The position numbers and the translations under genes are program-made. This document shows positions 1 to 7,989 of a stretch of DNA of 64,000 bases, piece after piece. Every line of letters starts with the position of its first letter. Position 1 is the stretch's first letter. The DNA comes from Glaciihabitans sp. (GTDB lineage Bacteria > Actinomycetota > Actinomycetes > Actinomycetales > Microbacteriaceae): contig JAODMF010000014.1 in NCBI GenBank assembly GCA_025464095.1, positions 49,942 through 113,941 on the forward strand, in the 5' to 3' direction. The notes under the pieces are model-generated. The model saw only the letters and a list, made by a program, of their open reading frames with translations. It searched no databases and was not told the origin of the DNA.

Positions 1-1
1 G

Positions 2-514
2 AAGCTCGGCATCAACGTCGTCAATCTCGACGGGATGAGAACTCGCACTTTTGGACCAGCGGCACACGGCTTTCTCGATCTGATCCGGCAGGGCCACCCT
101 CAGACTCCGCTGGTCGTCATCTCGGCGATCACCAGCCCATATTTCGAGAACACTCCCGGCCCATCCCGGGAGCGCACGCCGGGCCGTTACGGCGGCACTC
201 CCCGGGAGGAGCTGCCAGGCGACGGTTCGTTGACGATCGCACGCACGCGGGAGTCGCTCGAGCGAGTAGTGGCCTCCAGGTCGGATGACCCCAACCTCTA
301 TTTCCTGGATGGCCGCAGGCTCCTCGGCCCCGGCGATGCCGAGCGCCTCTACGACGACCTGCACCCCGATCAGGCCGGGTACGACCTGATGGCAGGGAGG
401 TTCGTCGACCTGGCGCAAGACGGCAACACCGCGCTTGGTCGTGCGTTTAGTGGGCTTCTGAATGGAGCAGGTTACGCCGCACCGACCGTTGATTCTCGGA
501 TGGCGAGAGAGTAG
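2..514 (+). CDS. SGNH/GDSL-family hydrolase, 3-prime part only
   Basis: The reading frame is already open at the first bases of the window, so the start lies upstream; about 170 C-terminal residues are visible. Near the end is the SGNH block V pattern DDLHPDQAGYD, which supplies the catalytic Asp and His of this esterase fold; the nucleophile serine block is outside the window. SGNH enzymes commonly act as carbohydrate or acyl esterases. The gene converges on a LacI regulator and overlaps its 3-prime end by 43 bp. Because a fucosidase import locus follows, a role in deacylating a glycan is possible but is only inferred from position. Confidence 0.7.
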   Translation, partial: KLGINVVNLDGMRTRTFGPAAHGFLDLIRQGHPQTPLVVISAITSPYFENTPGPSRERTPGRYGGTPREELPGDGSLTIARTRESLERVVASRSDDPNLYFLDGRRLLGPGDAERLYDDLHPDQAGYDLMAGRFVDLAQDGNTALGRAFSGLLNGAGYAAPTVDSRMARE

Positions 515-1500
515 CCAGACACAATCTCCTCCCGCGCACCACGGGCGCCGCCTTCCTCGATCCGCCGCTGGAGGAGGCCGACCGCGGCTCGGGCGAGCTC
601 GTCACGTCCCGGTGCGACGCTGGTCAGCGACGGGAATGAGAAGCGAGCGTCTTCCGTGTCGTCGAAACCGGCTATTGCGACGTCGCCGGGAACCTTCAGG
701 CCTGCCGAGAGCAGAGTGCGGAGAGCCCCGATGGCCAGCGCGTCGTTACAGCAGAACACCGCGTCGAATGGCACCCCTGAGTCCAAAAGTGCCCGCATGG
801 AGGACGCTCCGCTGTGCCGTTCCCACTCGCTGTCGAAGATCACCAGGTCGTGCCGGTACGCGATACCGGCCGACTCAAGCGCGTTCCGATAACCTCGCAG
901 CCGGAGGGCAGCCGCACCGAAATCGGTGTCCGGTTCCGCACCGATAAAAGCAACCTGTGTGCGGCCGAGGGAAATCAGATGCTGCACGGCGGCCCGTGCG
1001 CCCTCCAGGTTTGGAAGAGTGACGTGGTCGAACTGGCTATCCAGGATTCGGTCCCCGAGAAGAACGATCGGAAACTCAATATTCTGTGCGGTCAGGATGT
1101 CGGCATCAATCGACTTGGGGATGTAGAGTACGCCGTCGACCAGCTGCGATTGGGTGCCACCGAGGACCGCGAGCTCCCTCTCGGGGTTGCCGTCAGTGGT
1201 CTCAACGAACACCGTCAATCCCGCGTCGCGAGCCGCGCTAATCACCGATTGAGCCAACTCTGCAAAGTACGGCTGGCGCAAGTCCGGTATGGCAAGTGCG
1301 ATCATTCCCGTGCTGCCATTGCGAAGGTTGCGTGCCGTGATGTTGGGGTGGTAATCGAGCTGTTTGATCGCATCGAGTACGCGCGCTCGGGTCTCCTCTC
1401 GAATGCCGGCATAGCCGCGAAGAAGTCGCGAGACGGTTTGGTGTGACACGCCAGCCACTTTCGCAACGTCATAGATTGTCGACGCCTTGGTGGATGCCAC
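472..1500 (-). CDS. LacI-family transcriptional repressor of the fucosidase/ABC locus
   Basis: About 342 residues with the family layout: an N-terminal helix-turn-helix (IYDVAKVAGVSHQTVSR, roughly residues 8-24), hinge helix, then a periplasmic-binding-like sugar sensing domain. The frame is open to an ATG at 1581, but the GTG at 1500 is chosen because AGGAG lies 5 bases upstream and the protein then begins directly before the HTH, as usual in LacI proteins. It is divergent from the ABC transporter and GH95 operon, and two near-identical palindromes with the central CG typical of LacI operators lie between them, so it very likely represses that operon until a sugar inducer is present. The inducer is not known; a fucose-containing sugar is inferred from the GH95 gene. 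Confidence 0.9.
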   Translation of the reverse strand: MASTKASTIYDVAKVAGVSHQTVSRLLRGYAGIREETRARVLDAIKQLDYHPNITARNLRNGSTGMIALAIPDLRQPYFAELAQSVISAARDAGLTVFVETTDGNPERELAVLGGTQSQLVDGVLYIPKSIDADILTAQNIEFPIVLLGDRILDSQFDHVTLPNLEGARAAVQHLISLGRTQVAFIGAEPDTDFGAAALRLRGYRNALESAGIAYRHDLVIFDSEWERHSGASSMRALLDSGVPFDAVFCCNDALAIGALRTLLSAGLKVPGDVAIAGFDDTEDARFSFPSLTSVAPGRDELARAAVGLLQRRIEEGGARGAREEIVSGYSLAIRESTVGAA

Positions 1501-1551
1501 GGATTCTCCTGTTCCGGCTCGTGTTGACTTGCCCCGATCGCACCCGAAGAG

Positions 1552-1621
1552 TTTATCGATAAAAAAAGCGACCATCGCCAAGAAAAGATTATTTGTCGAA
1601 CTCGGACTTTATCGATAACAT
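1552..1621. promoter_or_regulatory. Paired LacI-type operators and promoter of the fucosidase operon
   Basis: TTTATCGATAAA (1552-1563) and TTTATCGATAAC (1608-1619) are centred 56 bp apart. A plus-strand promoter fits here: TTGTCG (1593-1598), 17-bp spacer, TAACAT (1616-1621), with the second palindrome overlapping the -10. Repression by blocking the -10, possibly with looping to the first site, is inferred. Confidence 0.6.
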
Positions 1622-1631
1622 CGCCTGACGC

Positions 1632-1681
1632 ACCATTCACTCACGTACGCACCATTGCCTCACTTCCGTACCATTCACTCA
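1632..1681 (+). repeat. Three direct 12-bp repeats with 19-bp period
   Basis: ACCATTCACTCA (1632-1643), ACCATTGCCTCA (1651-1662) and ACCATTCACTCA (1670-1681) recur at exactly 19-bp steps between the predicted transcription start and the binding-protein gene. Function unknown; they may be a tandem protein site or part of the leader RNA. Confidence 0.6.
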
Positions 1682-1720
1682 TTGGCGAGCCGGATCCGGA
1701 GCGCCCAACCAGGAGACACA

Positions 1721-3037
1721 ATGAAGTTCTCAAAAACAACAGCGCTAGTTGCCGCGGCCGCGGCCGCGGCATCGCTCACGCTCGCCGGCTGCTCGGCCGG
1801 CTCTACATCGAGCGGATCGCAGATCGCTGCGGACGCGAAGCAGACCATCAACGTATGGGGGTGGGCAGGAGCACCCGGCAAAGACGTGATGGCAGGCGTG
1901 ATCTCCGGTTTTGAAAAAGCCAACCCATCGATCACGGTCAAATTCACCGAGATCGCCAGCCTCGACTACAAGAACAAAGCCACCCTGGCGCTCAGCTCTA
2001 AGGACTCGATCGACGTAGTCGGGGTCTCGCCGAGTGCGTGGGCCGCCGACAATGCGAGCTACCTCCTCCCCGTCTCCAAATGGCCAAACGGTGCTGCGCT
2101 GGTGTCCAAGTACCAGCCTCAGACGATCGATCAGATGAAGAAGCTCTTTCCTGACGACGAGATTCGTGCCGTACCGTTCGGCTCCAGCGGCTCTGTGGTC
2201 GGTTTCTACAACGCAGACTTGCTGAAGAAGGCGGGGCTCAGCACACCGCCGAAGACCTGGGCCGACTTCAAGACGCTTGCGGATTCGCTCAAGGGAACCG
2301 GGATAGTCCCTGCGGTCATGCCAAGCGACAGTTGGTTCCAGGATGAATTCCTGACCACCCTGGTGGGTCAGACGGACCCCTCCTTCTGGAACAACATCCG
2401 CTATAACAAGGGCTCATTCGACACGAAGTCCTACATCGACGCACTAGCCAAGTACAAGAGTCTGTACGACGACGGGTTATTCGATAAGAGCACCCTTGAT
2501 CTGCCCTACTCCGATGCGATGGCTCTTTTCGATCAGGGAAAGGCGGCGGTCGTCTTCAACGGATCGTGGGAGGCAGGACGACTCCTCGCGAGTTACCGCG
2601 CGGCGAACAAGGTCCAACCCAGTGACGTTGGAGCGATGGGCGTTCCCGCCGACTCCGCCGACCAGGTTTCGGCTCGCTCGTTCCTCGACGTGACCTACGC
2701 GATCCCGGTTGCATCCACGCATCAGGCGGCGGCGGAGAAGTTCATCGAATACACCACGGCTGGGGCCGGTGTAGACGCTTGGGCATCGAGTCTCGGCTTC
2801 ATCCCCGCGGAGAAGGATTGGAAGCTCCCGTCAGACCTGCTGACAACCGATGTTGAGACGAGCGGTTACGCCACGTTGCAGACGTTGATCGGCTCCCCGT
2901 CGAGTGACCGCAACAACCTGAGCAACCTGTCTGCCCAGGTCGGAACGTACATCCTGCAGGTGGTAAACGGCACGATGACCCCTGAGGCCGCAGCAAAGCA
3001 GGCCGAAGCAGATCACCAAAGCGGTAAGTACAACTAG
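1721..3037 (+). CDS. ABC sugar transporter, extracellular solute-binding lipoprotein
   Basis: 438 residues starting MKFSKTTALV. The signal peptide ends in the lipobox LAGC, so the protein is lipid-anchored outside the cytoplasmic membrane, as for family 1 solute-binding proteins. The frame extends to 1655, but the ATG at 1721 has AGGAGA just upstream and places the charged n-region at the N terminus. Two MalF/MalG-type permease genes and an intracellular alpha-fucosidase follow, so the ligand is probably a fucosylated oligosaccharide. No ATP-binding subunit is encoded in the locus; a shared MsiK-like ATPase elsewhere is the usual actinobacterial solution (family knowledge). Confidence 0.9.
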   Translation: MKFSKTTALVAAAAAAASLTLAGCSAGSTSSGSQIAADAKQTINVWGWAGAPGKDVMAGVISGFEKANPSITVKFTEIASLDYKNKATLALSSKDSIDVVGVSPSAWAADNASYLLPVSKWPNGAALVSKYQPQTIDQMKKLFPDDEIRAVPFGSSGSVVGFYNADLLKKAGLSTPPKTWADFKTLADSLKGTGIVPAVMPSDSWFQDEFLTTLVGQTDPSFWNNIRYNKGSFDTKSYIDALAKYKSLYDDGLFDKSTLDLPYSDAMALFDQGKAAVVFNGSWEAGRLLASYRAANKVQPSDVGAMGVPADSADQVSARSFLDVTYAIPVASTHQAAAEKFIEYTTAGAGVDAWASSLGFIPAEKDWKLPSDLLTTDVETSGYATLQTLIGSPSSDRNNLSNLSAQVGTYILQVVNGTMTPEAAAKQAEADHQSGKYN

Positions 3038-3055
3038 TCCAACCAGTGTGAGGGT

Positions 3056-3080
3056 GGGCCGCCGGTCTCGACGGCGGTCC
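3056..3080 (+). terminator. Intercistronic hairpin after the binding-protein gene
   Basis: A 9-bp stem GGGCCGCCG / CGGCGGTCC (one G-U pair) with a 7-base loop lies 18 bp after the stop and has no T-run. Such hairpins usually lower permease expression relative to the binding protein by stabilising upstream mRNA or by partial termination; that role is inferred. Confidence 0.5.
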
Positions 3081-3121
3081 ACATGCTCAATTTATCCAGC
3101 ACGGCATTAGCAGGGAGAACC

Positions 3122-4045
3122 ATGACCATTCGAGAGCAACCGCGACCGGTCCTCAAACGCCGCACGTCTCGGCGATCGGACTGGAAAGTGGCTCTTGTCT
3201 TCTTGCTCCCGTTGTTCGTGATGTACGGGATCTACTACCTGTACAGCATCGGCTTCCTCGCGTCGACGAGTACTACAAAGGTCTCGGTGACGTTCTTCAA
3301 CTCGATCGACGTTGGATGGCGAAACTATGTGCAGCTGTTAACCGATCCAGTTTTTATTCGCTCAATGGTCAACAACGTTCTGTTCGCGTGCATCAGCATC
3401 GTTGCGGCACTGACTGTCGCATTCTTCATCGCGACCGCTCTCGCGACAGGAGTCCGGGCGAAGCGATTGTTCTACCTGATTTTCCTGTTGCCGGCACTGA
3501 TGCCACTCTCGCTCGTCGCCACGATTTTTGGGTCAATGCTCACGGAACGGACCGGCGTTCTGAACGAAACGCTCCGGGCCATCGGCCTTGGGGCGCTGGC
3601 GCAACCATGGTTGACACAGCCCGGACTCGCCTTCGCGGTCGTTGCGGTGATTTTCTGCTATCTCATCGGCCTGCCGATCATGTACTACACGGCTGACCTT
3701 TCGGCACTGCCGACAGAGTCACTCGAAGCGGCACTGCTGGACGGCGCAGGAACTTTCCGGATCATGCGCTCCATCATCTATCCCATGATGCGTGGCACCC
3801 ACATCACCATCGTCCTTTCCTTGCTCTTAGGTTCATTCCGATCCCTCGAAGTGGTGCTCTTCTCAACGCGGGGCGGGCCGGGCCAATCGACCGAGATCGT
3901 CGGAACTTACATCTACGGCTTTGCTACGTCCGGGGGCCCGACGATTGGTTTCGTCTCGGCGGTTTCGATCATCGTGCTTGTGATCGCACTGGTGCTATCG
4001 ATCGCCCAGATGGTCATCACTCGGCCGCGAAAGGACATGCGATGA
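3122..4045 (+). CDS. ABC sugar transporter permease, MalF/UgpA type
   Basis: 307 residues, inner-membrane protein with about six hydrophobic helices beginning at VALVFLLPLFVMYGIYYLY. The binding-protein-dependent transport signature (EAA loop) is visible as EAALLDGAGTFRIMRSIIYP near residue 215. An in-frame ATG exists at 3083, but the one at 3122 has AGGGAGA at the right distance. The stop overlaps the next permease start in ATGA, so the two permeases are translationally coupled and form the transport channel with it. Confidence 0.88.
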   Translation: MTIREQPRPVLKRRTSRRSDWKVALVFLLPLFVMYGIYYLYSIGFLASTSTTKVSVTFFNSIDVGWRNYVQLLTDPVFIRSMVNNVLFACISIVAALTVAFFIATALATGVRAKRLFYLIFLLPALMPLSLVATIFGSMLTERTGVLNETLRAIGLGALAQPWLTQPGLAFAVVAVIFCYLIGLPIMYYTADLSALPTESLEAALLDGAGTFRIMRSIIYPMMRGTHITIVLSLLLGSFRSLEVVLFSTRGGPGQSTEIVGTYIYGFATSGGPTIGFVSAVSIIVLVIALVLSIAQMVITRPRKDMR

Positions 4046-5007
4046 GCGACACTCTTCCGACGGTCGTTGGGCTCGAACTCGAACGCGAATTTGCTGAGCG
4101 CCCGAACGACGACAAGCCCCGCCAATCCAGGAACGATGGGCCGCCTCGCCGCCCAAAGCGCAGGAGGCGCCGCTCGCGGGCCGACAATCCAATGCGCGGT
4201 ATTGTCACCGGCAAAGCTGATCGCTTCACGATCTATGCGCTCCTAATCCTCATGGCGGTGTTGTTCGCCTTCCCCCTGTATTCGGCGATCGTCAAGTCGC
4301 TCGAGGTCAACGGGATCCAAAACTACGTCAGCCTCTTCACAGACCCGGTCGGGGATGTTCCGATCTGGCAGACCTATTTGAACTCCCTTGCGGTGGGCGC
4401 CGTGCATGCCGCCATTGTGGTCACCGTTTCCGTCACCGCGGGCTATGCATTCTCCAAATTGCAGTTTCGCGGACGAGAACTGAGCTTCTCCGCTGTTCTG
4501 CTCTTTCTCGCAGTGCCTGGAATCGCCATCCTTGTTCCCGTCTACCGGATCACTCAAGAACTCGGCCTCTTCAACACCTACCTCGGGGTCGGCATGCCGG
4601 AAGCCGCGATCACCATCCCGTTCGGGGTGCTGCTCATGCGCAACTACGGTCGGAACATCGGTGACTCGCTGATTGAGGCTGCCAACCTTGACGGCGCCGG
4701 GCACTTTCGCATCTTCTGGAACATCTTCGTGCCGCTCAGCAGGCCTGCAATCATCAACCTGATGGTGCTGTGTTTCATCTGGTCTCTGCAGGACTTCCTC
4801 TGGCCCTCGTTCCTGTTTACCGACCCGAGTCTCACGACCGCCGCACAGGCAGTTTCAACGTTCTCCAGTGCCCTGGGCCGCGGGGCCGGCGACCTCGCCC
4901 GCTTCAACGCGAGCCTCGTTGTACTCGCGGTGCCCGCTGTGTTGTTTGTAGTCTTCGGCCTGCGCTTCATCGTGAACGGTCTCACCACCGGAAGCACGAA
5001 GGACTGA
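4042..5007 (+). CDS. ABC sugar transporter permease, MalG type
   Basis: 321 residues. An unusually long, arginine-rich cytoplasmic N terminus (about 50 residues, including PRRPKRRRRRSR) precedes six membrane helices. The EAA motif EAANLDGAGHFRIFWNIFVP near residue 215 contacts the ATP-binding subunit. The start overlaps the upstream permease stop by 4 bases (ATGA), and the fucosidase start follows one base after this stop, so the operon is tightly packed. Substrate assignment rests on the neighbouring GH95 gene. Confidence 0.88.
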   Translation: MSDTLPTVVGLELEREFAERPNDDKPRQSRNDGPPRRPKRRRRRSRADNPMRGIVTGKADRFTIYALLILMAVLFAFPLYSAIVKSLEVNGIQNYVSLFTDPVGDVPIWQTYLNSLAVGAVHAAIVVTVSVTAGYAFSKLQFRGRELSFSAVLLFLAVPGIAILVPVYRITQELGLFNTYLGVGMPEAAITIPFGVLLMRNYGRNIGDSLIEAANLDGAGHFRIFWNIFVPLSRPAIINLMVLCFIWSLQDFLWPSFLFTDPSLTTAAQAVSTFSSALGRGAGDLARFNASLVVLAVPAVLFVVFGLRFIVNGLTTGSTKD

Positions 5008-5008
5008 C

Positions 5009-7450
5009 GTGGGAGAGCACGAAATCTGGTTCGCAAAGCCCGCGATGGAGTGGACTGAAGCGCTCCCACTCGGCAACGGCAAGCTCGGGGCAATGTTGTT
5101 CGGCGGTGGAACTATCGAGCGGCTTCAGCTGAACGATGGGACCGCCTGGTCTGGTAGCCCAGCCAGCGAGCGAGAAGAGCCACGGATCAACGCTGCGGAC
5201 GCCGCTATCGCCTTGGCTGACGCTCGCGCAGCGATCCTTGTTCGCGACCACCTGCGAGCCACCGAATCGCTCAAACGCTTGCAGCACCGGCACTCCCAGA
5301 CCTACCTGCCAATAGCGGATGTGGTGGTCGAGCAAGTGGCCAACATGACGGTTGTCTCAACCGACTACCGCCGGTCGCTGGACCTCACCACAGCAACGCA
5401 CTCCGTGAGAACCGTCGTAGATGATCACCCAGTCCGACGCAGCACGTTCGTGAGCGCCGGCTCGCGAGTGTTGGTTCACCAATTCGTGAGCGACGCGCCG
5501 GACGGGGTCGAGTTGCGCCTGAGCGTCTCAACGCTCCTTCGGGAACTCGGACGCGAGTCATCGAAAGGCCGAGTTGCCGTCGCTCTGAAGATGCCTTCGG
5601 ACGTGATTCCGCTCCATGACGAGGCGGCAGAGCCAGTGGTCTACTCGGACGACGATGCTCTCTCCCTCCAGGGAGCAGTGGTCGTGCAGTGGGTTCACGA
5701 CGGTCTCGATGAGGCCGCGACCGGTGGCGAATCACTGCGCGCATCTGGGGTGCGGTCGGCCACGATCTTCATGACAACAGAGACGACCTTCACTACGATC
5801 GCCTTGAGCCCAGAAGGCACCGCCGCCGATGCACTCAGCACCGCACACGGATCTATTGACCGTGCCGTCGCGTTGGGGGCAGCAACCATCTATGCGCGGC
5901 ACTGTTCGGATCACGACGAGCTGTATGGTCGCGTCGAGCTTGAGTTGGGGTCGACAACGGCGTCAGACGTCCCCACCGATGAGCGAATCCGCCGCGGAAA
6001 CGCAGACGCTGATGGTGTGCTCGCGGTCGATCCGGGCCTTGCTTCGCTGCTTTTTCATTACGGCCGCTACCTGCTCATATCGAGCTCGAGGGCCGGGGGC
6101 GTTCCAGCCAATTTGCAGGGAATTTGGAACCCTTCGTTGCAACCCCCGTGGAGTTCGAACTACACCACCAACATCAATTTGCAGATGAACTATTGGTTGG
6201 CCGAGATTGGCAATCTTGCTGAATGCCTACCGCCTTTGTTCGACCTCATTGATGGGCTTGTCTACACCGGCACTGAGACTGCGCGGCGGCTCTATGCTGC
6301 TCCAGGATGGGTGGCCCATCACAACACTGACGTATGGGCCTACTCGCAGCCGGTAGGCGGCGGGATGCATGACCCCAAATGGGCATTTTGGCCGTTCGCC
6401 GGGGGATGGCTGGTGAGGCACCTTTGGGAACGTCTGTTGCACGGTGGTGACGATGATTTCGCCCGCGATAGGGCTTGGGGGCCAATTCGTTCGTCTGCCG
6501 AATTTTACCTCTCCTGGCTAGTCGAGCAGCTTGATGGCACCCTTGGGACCTCGCCGTCGACATCCCCCGAAAACGAGTTCTTTACTGATGATGGCCAGAT
6601 TGCGTCGGTTGCCCGTTCGTCTGCATTCGATCTAGTGGTCATTGCCGATCTATTCGGAATGGTCATTCAGCTTGCAGATCGTCTGCATGTGGAGGGGGAC
6701 TCGGTCGTCGAAGCAGCCAGAAAGGCGCTACCCCGGCTGGCTCGACCGACGATCGGGCCGGACGGCACCGTAAAGGAGTGGGCCGACTACTTCGAATTCC
6801 CCGACCCACTTCATAGGCACGTTGCCCATCTCTACTTCCTGTATCCGGGAAATGGCCCTATGACCACGGAGCTTGCAGAGGCGGCATCTCTCAGCCTCGA
6901 TCAGCGAGGCGACGAGTCCACCGGATGGTCGCTGGCCTGGAAGTTGGCGATGCGGGCCCGGCTAGGCGAGGCCGATAAGGTGAGCGACCTGCTTCGCCTG
7001 GTCTTCCGCGATATGGACTTAGACCGCGGTCCCTGGGTCGGCGGGCTCTACCCGAACCTGTTCGCAGCTCATCCGCCGTTTCAGATTGACGGCAACTTTG
7101 GCTTTGTTAGCGGGCTCGCAGAGTGTCTGGTGCAAAGCCATGGTGCGACGATCGACCTCCTCAGCGCGGTGCCGCGAGAACTGGTGAGCGGCAGCGTCCG
7201 TGGGCTCATTGCCCGGCCGGGCATCGAGATCGCGATCGATTGGGCTCCGGACGAAGAGGGAAATCCTAATCTTGTCGTCGCAACGCTACGCGCGGTGGTT
7301 TCCTCGGCGGTGGGCGAACACCGTGTGCGCTACGCAGGCCGTGAATTGCTTGTGACGGTTGGGACCGACTCCACCAGCACAGTTAGAGCGAGCGACTTCA
7401 AAGAGATCTTGCGCTCCCATGCTGGCTCAGACAACGGTAGCGTCCCCTAG
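5009..7450 (+). CDS. GH95 alpha-L-fucosidase, intracellular
   Basis: 813 residues from a GTG start immediately after the permease gene. The N terminus EALPLGNGKLGAMLFGG is the hallmark of glycoside hydrolase family 95, which hydrolyses alpha-1,2-linked fucose (some members cleave alpha-L-galactosides) by inversion. The catalytic set seen in Bifidobacterium AfcA can be placed: Asn388 and Asn390 in NINLQMNYW, Glu521 in SPEN, Asp694 in DGNFGF. There is no signal peptide, so the enzyme should act on imported oligosaccharide, matching the upstream ABC transporter and LacI control. A 7-bp inverted repeat (7457-7463 / 7492-7498) after the stop may be a weak terminator. Exact linkage specificity cannot be read from sequence. 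Confidence 0.92.
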   Translation: MGEHEIWFAKPAMEWTEALPLGNGKLGAMLFGGGTIERLQLNDGTAWSGSPASEREEPRINAADAAIALADARAAILVRDHLRATESLKRLQHRHSQTYLPIADVVVEQVANMTVVSTDYRRSLDLTTATHSVRTVVDDHPVRRSTFVSAGSRVLVHQFVSDAPDGVELRLSVSTLLRELGRESSKGRVAVALKMPSDVIPLHDEAAEPVVYSDDDALSLQGAVVVQWVHDGLDEAATGGESLRASGVRSATIFMTTETTFTTIALSPEGTAADALSTAHGSIDRAVALGAATIYARHCSDHDELYGRVELELGSTTASDVPTDERIRRGNADADGVLAVDPGLASLLFHYGRYLLISSSRAGGVPANLQGIWNPSLQPPWSSNYTTNINLQMNYWLAEIGNLAECLPPLFDLIDGLVYTGTETARRLYAAPGWVAHHNTDVWAYSQPVGGGMHDPKWAFWPFAGGWLVRHLWERLLHGGDDDFARDRAWGPIRSSAEFYLSWLVEQLDGTLGTSPSTSPENEFFTDDGQIASVARSSAFDLVVIADLFGMVIQLADRLHVEGDSVVEAARKALPRLARPTIGPDGTVKEWADYFEFPDPLHRHVAHLYFLYPGNGPMTTELAEAASLSLDQRGDESTGWSLAWKLAMRARLGEADKVSDLLRLVFRDMDLDRGPWVGGLYPNLFAAHPPFQIDGNFGFVSGLAECLVQSHGATIDLLSAVPRELVSGSVRGLIARPGIEIAIDWAPDEEGNPNLVVATLRAVVSSAVGEHRVRYAGRELLVTVGTDSTSTVRASDFKEILRSHAGSDNGSVP

Positions 7451-7539
7451 CTGGACTGCCCGGGGATGTTGGGTAACCTCCTGGTGAACCGCCGGGCACA
7501 CGGTGAGCTGGCGCTTCGCGCGAGAGCTATAGGAGCCTC

Positions 7540-7881
7540 GTGAGCACGGAATTGCATTCGACCGCGAGGATTGGCCGGCGGCAAATTCCAACAGCCGCCT
7601 TCGCGGCTATTGGGATAGCGCTGACAGCCTGGGCTTACACTGTTCCGCCGGTTTGCATGGGTACGTATACAGGGCCCTGCGGACCCGATGCGAGGCTGAT
7701 GCCAGCCGCCATCGGGATTAGCACGATCGTGGCTCTTTTTGCGGCGATCATCGTGCTTCAACTCTGGAATCGAGGGCCGTCCCGAAGAGTCATAGTCCTT
7801 GTATTCACGATCGCGTTGGCCCTAGCGATGCTCGTTTCCCCGTGGGAAACACTCAACAATCCGGGATTTGCTGGGGCGTAG
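7540..7881 (+). CDS. Small membrane protein of unknown function
   Basis: 113 residues from GTG at 7540, which has AGGAG 4-8 bases upstream. Three hydrophobic segments are visible (about residues 18-35, 55-73 and 83-99). A short extracytoplasmic stretch between the first two holds two cysteines (CMGTYTGPCG) that could form a disulfide. No family is recognised. It stands alone between the fucosidase operon and a convergent kinase gene; the 108 bp after its stop hold nothing recognisable. Confidence 0.6.
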   Translation: MSTELHSTARIGRRQIPTAAFAAIGIALTAWAYTVPPVCMGTYTGPCGPDARLMPAAIGISTIVALFAAIIVLQLWNRGPSRRVIVLVFTIALALAMLVSPWETLNNPGFAGA

Positions 7882-7989
7882 GACCAGCTCGTGCGCGCTG
7901 GCGCAATGCGGCGCAGGTTATCCACGGAGTTGTCGGGCTCGGTAGCGTCCGCTGATCTGGAGATCAGTATCGCGTGCGGTTTGCCTGCC

